Shown: positions 1 through 10,100 of the stretch, one piece after another
Layout of the letters: each line of letters starts with the position of its first letter
How positions within the stretch are numbered: the stretch's first letter is position 1
NCBI GenBank assembly: GCA_021229015.1
Contig: CM037777.1
Location: 28,457,584 to 28,521,583, forward strand
DNA length: 64,000 bases
Source of the DNA: Solen grandis
Taxonomy: Eukaryota; Mollusca; Bivalvia; Adapedonta; Solenidae
Reading direction: 5' to 3'
Position numbers and translations under genes: made by a program
The notes under the pieces: generated by a model
Seen by the model: only the letters and a program-made list of their open reading frames with translations
What the model was told of the DNA's origin: nothing
Database searches by the model: none

Positions 1-649
1 TAAATGAATACAAGCAATGATGCCTTACATATGTTTTCTGATGCTTCAACTCAAGATTGACATGAAGTCTTACATTAACCAACGTCTCCATGGCTAAACA
101 GTTGTCATTGCAACCATAGTCTGTGCTGTACCAATAAATCACTGGATATCCAAGAAGGATACCAAACAAACTCGACACATTACATTCTGGACTGGACTCA
201 AACTTAATGCAATCACTACTGGTAATTTTGTCCAGTAAACTGTGGCATGCTGTCCTCAGATGACCAATAGCTGTAGACCCAGAGTATAATCTCGGATGAT
301 CCTGGGATGCTGACACGTCTACCAATCTTCCTAATAACTCTTCACAATCTGCTGCAATCTGTCTGAACGTCTCACAGTTCACAATCAGATAGTCACCGTG
401 TATCTCCACCACAGCAAGTCTGTTCTGTAGCACTCCCTCGGCCTTAAGGTCACACAACAGATCGCAGAGGTTAGACGAACACGTCAGTCCAACATCGTAC
501 AGGTAGGCAGGTTTGATACCTGAATCTACAGCAAGTAAGTCAGCAATCACACTATCAAAATGCTTCCTGACTTGCTTTCCAAGTCTTGCTGTAAGAATTC
601 TCCTCCAAGGGGTGGAATCAATGGTCAACTTCTCAGCACCTGTACTCAT
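1..649 (-). CDS. C1orf74: UPF0739 / DUF4504 protein (C1orf74-like), 3' end cut by window edge
   Basis: An uninterrupted minus-strand frame runs from an ATG at 649 off the left edge, giving 216 residues. Seen: KPAYLYDVG near residue 47, a repeated LCDLLCDLK helix, an FGILLGYPVIYWY stretch around residues 165-177, then CNDNCLAMETL. The KPA-LYD, LLGYP-YW and NCLAM motifs are those I remember from the UPF0739 (DUF4504) family, vertebrate C1orf74; vertebrate members are about 270 aa, so roughly 50 residues should lie outside. The family has no established biochemical function. There is no signal peptide or membrane segment, suggesting a soluble protein. The gene is intronless as far as it is visible and lies 458 bp downstream of the RPP14 stop on the same strand, with a polyadenylation signal between, so it is probably its own transcript. 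Identification rests on remembered motifs, not on a search. Confidence 0.72.
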   Translation of the reverse strand, partial: MSTGAEKLTIDSTPWRRILTARLGKQVRKHFDSVIADLLAVDSGIKPAYLYDVGLTCSSNLCDLLCDLKAEGVLQNRLAVVEIHGDYLIVNCETFRQIAADCEELLGRLVDVSASQDHPRLYSGSTAIGHLRTACHSLLDKITSSDCIKFESSPECNVSSLFGILLGYPVIYWYSTDYGCNDNCLAMETLVNVRLHVNLELKHQKTYVRHHCLYSF

Positions 650-1107
650 TTTTCTTATATATCCCTTATCTTATTTCTTGACTAATTATCTAGCAAGGTC
701 ATTTAACAACTCCTTCAACCAATATTCATATTTTGTAAATTTCTTTTCCACATGACTTTGTATACAATCTTGGCATGGGGATTTTGAGCTTTGAATAAAC
801 AAACATTTAATCCCTACACTTATACTATCAAAACATCAATAGTTTTCCTTGATAGCTGACAGCTTTATACATGAATACCAATTCCATGTAAATTTTCAGT
901 TAATACAGGTAATATTTTGTTAAATATAAATCGAAGAATATACTTGTGTTCAACTGAAAAATTCCTTTGAAAAATATAATGTTTATTATTTTGAACACCA
1001 TGGTATCCAGCCAAGCTCATTATTATTATGCAGTGAGTATTGATGACATTCTGTCTTCACACCCAACTGCAATTTGGCCCTCAACACATCCCACAATCCA
1101 TTGGTGG
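650..1107. other. Intergenic spacer between RPP14 and the UPF0739 gene
   Basis: AT-rich 458-bp spacer. It should hold the RPP14 3' UTR and the promoter and 5' UTR of the downstream gene. I see no TATA box at a convincing distance and no repeat. Confidence 0.4.
982..987 (-). terminator. Polyadenylation signal AATAAA for RPP14
   Basis: TTTATT on the plus strand reads AATAAA on the minus strand, about 120 bp past the RPP14 stop codon and upstream of the next minus-strand gene. It is the best-placed canonical signal for ending the RPP14 mRNA. Confidence 0.45.
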
Positions 1108-4100
1108 TCATGTGACTGTGTCAATCACCATGGTGCGACTGTCATGTGCCAAGGCCATCAGATGTGGAGACACCTGTGGTTGAAAAATAGAGAAATTGGT
1201 TCATTACTGCAAAACTGACAAACTTTACAGGTATTAATTAAGCAATTCTTAAATCTTATGAAACACATCTTCAAAGAAAAGATAATTGCCTATTTGAAAG
1301 GGCACATGTATTTGGAGAATTTTTTTTTAATCATGAAAAGTAAAACAGCTTTTATAGTCATTAAGCTAAATAAACCAGCAGTTGATATATTGTACATCAA
1401 ATGTGAGAATAATACATATATTTAATTGTGATCTGCTGTAACCAGAACTATCACTTAAGGTGATTATTACCCCTGCATACTGCTTTGACACAAAAGAGGA
1501 GCTATAATTCTTACACAATCCTTGACACAGTTATCTGTCCTTGTCTGCTGATTGGTCTTATCAGGATGAATTATTATTCCAAGTGTGAAAGCATGATCAA
1601 CAACAGTTACTTAACTTCATATAATGTGAGTGTAGGACAGGGCAGGACATGATGGGACATTACAAGCATGTCATTCCTGTATTGTTGCCCCTTCACTAGA
1701 TAAGGAAGGGCTATAATAATGCAAGCCTGATCTAAATATATATTAATTTCACATTGAAAAATAAGGTCTTCATACCAATCTTTAAAGATAGTTCATCATT
1801 TCATAAAGGGATGGAGGACAAACATAAATGAGCCACATTACTGAACAAAATTTGCACGAAAATGGGATATCAAAAATAGGCTGAAAATAGTGTCCTTCCT
1901 TCATGTTTTAATGTTACCATAGTATACAATTTGATAGACCCAATCAACTTTGAGCTCCTGTGAAATAAGTGTCATAAAATCATCACATTATCCATAAATC
2001 CGGTCAACTCAACCTGGAACTACCCTTACATGTCGAGTGCCAAACACAGCAAATATACCAATACTATTTTACAAGCTCAAAATCTGTATACAGGGAGGAC
2101 ACCCAAACCACACTTGCCCTCAGGAGCTGTATGTATATCGATGATATATATCCCTGTGGATTTACCCTTTCCCTCATATAGACTTATTTTTACCCTTTCC
2201 CTCATATAGACTCATTTAACCCTTTCCCTCATATAGACTCATTTTAACCCTTTCCCTCATATAGACTCATTTAACCCTTTCCCTCATATAGACTCATTTA
2301 ACCCTTTCCCTCATATAGACTCATTTAACCCTTTCCCTCATATAGACTCATTTAACCCTTTCCCTCATATAGACTCATTTTAACCCTTTCCCTCATATAG
2401 ACTCATTTAACCCTTTCCCTCATATAGACTCATTTAACCCTTTCCCTCATATAGACTCATTTTAACCCTTTCCCTCATATAGACTCATTTTAACCCTAAC
2501 CCTCATACAGACTCATTTTAACCCTTTCCCTCATATAGACTCATTTTAACCCTTTCCCTCATATAGACTTATTTAACCCTTTCCCTCATATAGACTCATT
2601 TAACCCTTTCCCTCATATAGACTCATTTTAACCCTTTCCCTCATATAGACTTATTTTTACCCTTTCCCTCATATAGACTCATTTAACCCTTTCCCTCATA
2701 TAGACTCATTTTAACCCTTTCCCTCATATAGACTCATTTAACCCTTTCCCTCATATAGACTCATTTAACCCTTTCCCTCATATAGACTCATTTAACCCTT
2801 TCCCTCATATAGACTCATTTTAACCCTTTCCCTCATATAGACTCATTTAACCCTTTCCCTCATATAGACTCATTTAACCCTTTCCCTCATATAGACTCAG
2901 TTTAACCCTTTCCCTCATATAGACTCATTTTAACCCTAACCCTCATACAGACTCATTTTAACCCTTTCCCTCATATAGACTCATTTTAACCCTTTCCCTC
3001 ATATAGACTCATGTAACCCTTTCCCTCAAATAGACTCAATTAACCCTTTCCTTCATATAGACTCATTTTAACCCTTTCCCTCATATAGACTCATTTTAAC
3101 CCTTTCCCTCATATAGACTCATTTTAACCCTTTCCCTCATATAGACTCATTTTAACCCTTTCCCTCATATAGACTCATTTAACCCTTTCCCTCATATAGA
3201 CTCAATTAACCCTTTCCCTCATATAGACTCATTTTAACCCTTTCCTTCATATAGACTCATTTTAACCCTTTCCCTCATATAGACTCATTTTAACCCTTTC
3301 CCTCATATAGACTCATTTTAACCCTTTCCCTCATATAGACTCATGTAACCCTTTCCCTCAAATAGACTCAATTAACCCTTTCCTTCATATAGACTCATTT
3401 TAACCCTTTCCCTCATATAGACTCATTTAACCCTTTCCCTCATATAGACTCATTTTAACCCTTTCCCTCATATAGACTCATTTAACCCTTTCCCTCATAT
3501 AGACTCATTTTAACCCTTTCCCTCATATAGACTCATTTTAACCCTTTCCCATAAAGACTCATTTTAACCCTTTCCCTCATATAGACTCATTTAACCCTTT
3601 CCCTCATATAGACTCATTTTAACCCTTTCCCTCATATAGACTCATTTAACCCTTTTCCTCATAAAGACTCATTTTAACCCTTTCCCTCATATAGACTCAT
3701 TTAACCCTTTCCCTCATATAGACTCATTTTAACCCTTTCCCTCATATAGACTAATTTTGATGAACTCAGTAGGTACCACATAAAGCCTGATCTGCAGAAA
3801 ACCAAACTCAAACCTTACCAAATTTAATTATAAAGTCCTCATTTCCAGACCACTGAGGAGCAGCGAACAGCATAAAACCTGATCAGCCTGCGAGTTACTG
3901 GCAGGCTGATCTGGTTTTATGTTGTTCGCATAGATCTTTTCATGGTTTCCTCTATGAGGGAAAGGGTTAACATCTTCATTGTGGCAATGTACCTGTAAAA
4001 TTCTAAAGGCACAGCGTTTTCCTTCGTAATTTCCATACAGTGTGAGAGATGACCAGAACTTCACAAGAAATCTACAATAAAGAGTAAAATATTCAGAAAA

Positions 4101-7100
4101 ATAGGAAGCAGACTTGCCAGCTGATAATTCTATTGTGTAAATGAAAAAGAATTTTCATATTAAATAAAATTAGGATATGAAATGAGCAGTATGAACAATT
4201 CAAGATAAACAAGGCAGTCCAAAGGACAGCTATATCCCCCGCCGCTGGCCAAATATTAGAATTTGTTTGGTCATAGGATTATGTTCACCTTAACCTGGCA
4301 TGGTTGTAGCAGACATAGAAGATCAGTTTAAGACAATTTAACTTTCCGGAGTTATGTATGAATCTCAGAATTCAGAGGCACATATATTAAAAGTTAACTG
4401 ACAAGTTTTACATGGGAAACAGTACAAAAAGTGAACATCAATGAAGTATAGGATGTGTTAGGTAACCACAAAATACATGTGTAACTCAATTAAAAACTTT
4501 ATATATCATGACATAATTTGTATGATTGTGAACATGACATGAGATATCGAGATGACATGAAAAAGTGGAGGCTTAAACATTTGACCTTCAAGTATGACCT
4601 TGACCTTGAGCCAGCGTGACCGCCTCATGCCTTCTGCACATCAGCTCAATGAGGTTAACATTTTAGCCGTGTTTGAAGAAATTGTGTCCAAGCGTTCATG
4701 AGATATGGAGCAGACACGAAAATAACATTTGACCTTCAAGGATGACCTTGACCTTGAGCCAGCAGGACCGCCTCATGCCTTCTGCACATCAGCTCAATGA
4801 GGTTAACATTTTAGTCGAGTTTGAAGAAAATGTGTCCAAGCGTTCATGAGATATGGAGCGGACAAAAAATAAATTTGACCTTCAAGTATGACCTTGACCT
4901 TGAGCCAGCATGACCGCCTCATGCCTTCTGCACATCAGCTCAATGAGGTTAACATTTTAGCCGAGTTTGAAGAAAATGTGTCCAAGCGTTCATGAGATAT
5001 GGAGCGGACACAAAAATAATATTTGACCTTCAAGTATGACCTTGACCTTGAGCCAGCGTGACCGCCTCATGCCTTCTGCACATCAGCTCAATGAGGTTAA
5101 CATTTTAGCCGAGTTTGAAGAAAATGTGTCCAAGCGTTCATGAGATATGGAGCGGACACGAAAATAATATTTGACCTTCAAGTATGACCTTGACCTTGAG
5201 CCAGCGTGACCGCCTCATGCCTTCTGCACATCAGCTCAATGAGGTTAACATTTTAGCCGAGTTTGAAGAAAATGTGTCCAAGCGTTCATGAGATATGGAG
5301 CGGACACGAAAATAATATTTGACCTTCAAGTATGACCTTGACCTTGAGCCAGCGTGACCGCCTCATGCCTTCTGCACATCAGCTCAATGAGGTTAACACT
5401 TTAGCCGAGTTTGAAGAAAATGTGTTCAAGCGTTCATGAGATATGGAGTGGACACGAAAATGTTTCGGACACACTGACGGACTGACGGACGGACGGACAA
5501 AGGGCATTCCTGAAACCCCCCTCCTGCTTCGCGGCGGGGGATTAATGAAGTGAGTAGTTTCCTACTCAATTTTTGTCCTGAACATAGCTAGTGATAGAAA
5601 TCAGTTTATGTTTGTCACAATCAATTATTGGTTCAGGCAGATGGAGTATAATCGATAACTTTCTGATTAATATTGGCTTGAACCAGAAGCAAATTTCAAG
5701 AAAAGTGCTTAATTATACATGTACACAGTTACATGAACTTTCATGAAGCAGTTTTCGACAATTTAGCTTTATAATGCTGGAGCAGCTTATAGGTTTCTGG
5801 TATATTAAGTTCTGGGCCATATTGTTTAAAAGGGGATATTTAAAGGTTTTCCTATTGAAACCAGGATAAAATCACCAGATTTCGGATTGATGTAAAGTAT
5901 GGTAAAAACTTTTACAACAACGTCACGGAACATATCTCCTTAGTAAAGTAACTGATTGTTGGTGAAGGAACTATGAGACATATAACCTTGAAACTTCATT
6001 GGTGGATAGATCTCATGAAGGAGAATTGCAGTGCACAAGAACCTTAACTCTGCACATCATATTTTTTGAGTTATTGCCATTTATTAAATTTCATACTTAA
6101 TTTTTGTCTTCAGCATTACTCATGCACTATGAAACATAATTAACCTTGGAACTTCATAGAGGAACAGACTTCACCGCAATATTGGACTTGTATATTGTAA
6201 TATATTATGATTATTTTGAATATTCTTAAATACCCCTATAGGAAAACCATATAGGGATAATGTATTTTCAGCAAACATACCATAATAACCATCTACTGTG
6301 ATATATCGCCCCTCGTGTTTATAGGTTTAAAATTATAAGCCAGATGGATTAAAATTAAGATATTGTATTGTCAGCAAACATACAATAACAGGTCTACTGC
6401 AATATATCGCCAACCTCTTTCACTACACTTCTTCTCTATGAGATCTAACCCTCTGTTAAGTTTCAAGTAAATAGCTATTATACTTTCTGAGTTATGCTCT
6501 GGACAAAAAGTGTGACAGACTGACAAAGCGTCAACTATATGCTCAACCTTCAGGGGATGTGATAAGCTTATCATGACATGCAAAGGATAATGTACAACTA
6601 GTGTTGGTATTTAGAATTCCTGTGATAATACATCAAAATCTGACCAATAGTAGCTGAGAAATAGAGCAGATAAAATATATTCAAGAAATATGGCAAGGGA
6701 GAAATAAAAAAAAATAGGCTTGGTACATATTAATGCTGTGAAGTTAAATCAAAATACAACCAAAAAAAGCCTAGAAAAAGCGCAGACCAAATACATTTAA
6801 GAAATATAATAAAGGGCCATAACTCATTTATAATCAAGAGAATCATGACGTGCCAACGATATGTGCAACTAGGCTTAATACTTATTAATACTGCAAAGTC
6901 AAATGAGAATCCAACCAAAGGTAGCTGAGAAATAGCATGGAAAACATATGTTTAAGAAATATAACAAAGGGCCAAATTAATTTAAAAACAAGAGGGCCAT
7001 GATGGCCCTGAAACGCTTACCTGAGTACCATTGCTACAACTGATTACAAGGTTTTTAAACAGACAAGAATTCTGATATAACTCAATCTTAAACATTTTAG

Positions 7101-10100
7101 CCCTGACAATACTACACACCAAATATATAAGCACTGGGCCTTATGGTTTCAGAGGAGAAGACTTAGTGCGGGGTCATTTATCTCCAAAGGGCAACCATTT
7201 TGAAAATCTTGATAAAAAACCATTAGATGATACTACATACCAAAAATCTAAGCTAAAGGCCTTATGGATTCATAGAAGAAGATTTTTTTTAAGATTTTCC
7301 TATATAACTCTATGTTAAACAAGTGACCCCTGGTGCGGGGGCATTTATCACCATAGGGTCATGATTTGAACAATCTTGGTAATGAACCATTAGATGATGC
7401 TACATACCAAATATCTAATCTCTAGGCCTTATGGATTCATAGAAGAAGATTTTTAAAGATTTTCCTATATAACTCTATGTAAAACAAGTGACCCCTATTG
7501 CGTGGGCATTTATCACTGTTTGGCTATGATTTGAACAATCTTGGTAATGAACCATTAGATGATGCTACATACCAAATATCTAAGCTCTAGGCCTTATGGA
7601 TTCATAGAAGAAGATTTTTAAAGATTTTCCTATAAAACTCTATGTTAAACAAGTGACCCCTGGTGCGGGGGCATTTATCACCATAGGGTCATGATTTGAA
7701 CAATCTTGGTAATGAACCAAAAGATGATGCTACATACCAAATATCTAAGCTCTAGGCCTTATGGATTCATAGAAGAAGATTTTTAAAGATTTTCCTATAT
7801 AACTCTATGTTAAACAAGTGACCCATTTGGGGGGCATTTATCACCGTAGGGTATGATTTGAACAATCTTGGTAATGAACCATTAGATGATGCTACATACC
7901 AAATATCTAATCTCTGGCCTTATGGATTCATAGAAGAAGATTTTTAAAGATTTTCCTTTATAACTCTATGTAAAACAAGTGACCCCTATTGCGGGGGCAT
8001 TTATCACCGTAGGGCTATGATTTGAACAATCTTGGTAATGAACCATTAGATGATGCTACATACCAAATATCTAATCTCTAGGCCTTATGGATTCATAGGA
8101 GAAGATTTTTAAAGATTTTCCTTTATAACTCTATGTAAAACAAGTGACCCCTGGTGCGGGGGCATTTATCACCGTAGGGCTATGATTTGAACAATCTTGG
8201 TAATGAACCATTAGATGATGCTACATACCAAATATCTAATCTCTAGGCCTTATGGATTCATAGAAGAAGATTTTTAAAGATTTTCCTATATAACTCTATG
8301 TAAAACAAGTGACCCCTATTGCGGGGGCAATTACCACTGTTTTGCTATGATTTGAACAATCTTGGTAATGAACCATTAGATGATGCTACATATGAAATAT
8401 CTAAGCTCCAGGCCTTGCAGTTTTGCAGAAGAAGATTTTCAAAGTTTGCATTTTTAAAATCTATTTTTAGCTCCTGTGACCTACTTTTTTAACCAATCTG
8501 AATAATTTGTACAACTTTGATAGAGGGCATCATAAGGATGATTCCTGTGAAGTTTGGTCAAAATCCCTTCAGCGGTTCATGAGGAGATGTTGTTTAAAGC
8601 AAATTGTTGACGACGGACGACGCACGGACGACGGACAAAAGGCGATCAGAAAAGCTCACCATGAGCACGTTGTGCTCAGGTGAGCTAACAACTCAAGGTA
8701 ATAGTGACATGCCAACAATATGCGCAACTAGGTTTAACACATATCAGGTTGTAAAATTTGATCAAAATCTGACCAAAATCTGACCAAAAATAGCCGAGAA
8801 ACAGGGCGGACAAATCTCGTATACAGATGGACAGACAGACTCCAGCCCCTGTATGCTTTGTATCTGGGGGTATAACTAGTCTGAAAATTAATCATGAATG
8901 AAATGGGTCTATATATTGTTTGTGTACATGCATGAGAACTTCTCAGGACAAAGGTAGAAAGATTATTGTTAGCAGATAAAGATAATATATATCAGAGATA
9001 GATGATACAATTGATTTTTTCGTGAATTTCACAGGATATACAAACTTAAAAAGCTGTGAAATACTACATTTTGGGGAGTATAAAGTTATAAACAAGACTT
9101 TTCTTTTGTTTGGGAAGGGGTGGGGGGAGAGAAAACACTGGTGTAAGTTGTAAATTGGAGAAAACTGTGTGAATTCAAAGAAAGTTTCATACAGAAAAAT
9201 GACTATGAACAGTCCCTGACAAAAACCGGAAAAAAACAATCATAATGCATTGTACAATATCCTGCTGAACAATCACCTAAGCTTGCAGCATTTTTTTTTC
9301 TTGCTATAACTGCCACCATGAACAGGATCCATTCACAATATAGAAGGGACCCAAATAGATTCACAATTCAAAAGCATGATTTTGGTAGAGGCTTCCTACT
9401 CAGCTGAATTAATTTCAAAAGTGCTTCTCTTCCAAAATATCTCAGTTTCTTGAAAAATAATATAAACATTTCCTACCATTTTTCAGAAAAGTTAAAAAGT
9501 ATTCTGTCTTAGCCCACATTTTTACCCTCACAATAGTAGCACATTTTTTCACAATTTTGAGAAAAACATTGCTAATTTTTTATAAGTAAAGGGGTAACGA
9601 ATCCATTCAAAATTAAAGGGAAAAAAATCACTGGTTTTAAACAATCAAGTTCTTTGTCATCAAAACAGCAATACAAACAGACTGACAGTATGTTTGTTAA
9701 GTATGAGACTTACTCATTGTGTATCCTGACAACACCACTTCTGTCCTCGGCGCTATATTTCAGAAGGTCAACATTCTGATTTGCCCCTACCTGTACAAAA
9801 CAGTCACAAACATCAGATATCAACAAGAGCTGCTGAAAATGCATGTTTATCCAATTTTGCAAAGGACTTTTCCAATACATAGGGCTTAGTGAAAAAGGAT
9901 CTCAACTTGTCTTTTAATACATATAAGTTACAACACTTTTTGCGCTGAGCCCATGTTATTGTTATCATTCACATGTGAATTTGTAAGTTTCGCAGAACTG
10001 TACAATCCATAATTATATACATGTACATAGTAATTTTATTGTTAATTTAAGGCATTTTCATTATTTTTTAATTTCCCAATCTTTAATTTATAATCCTAAT

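Noticed and set aside
2160..3750. Telomere-like CCCTAA words in the satellite
   Set aside because: Only isolated TAACCCTAACCC variants occur; the unit is explained by the MITE end, not by telomere repeats.
3828..4064. Single 78-codon frame containing an RPP14-like segment plus NPFPHRGNHEK
   Set aside because: The RPP14 part is a 79-nt exon; the rest is intron and MITE. The MITE part recurs at 12274 without RPP14.
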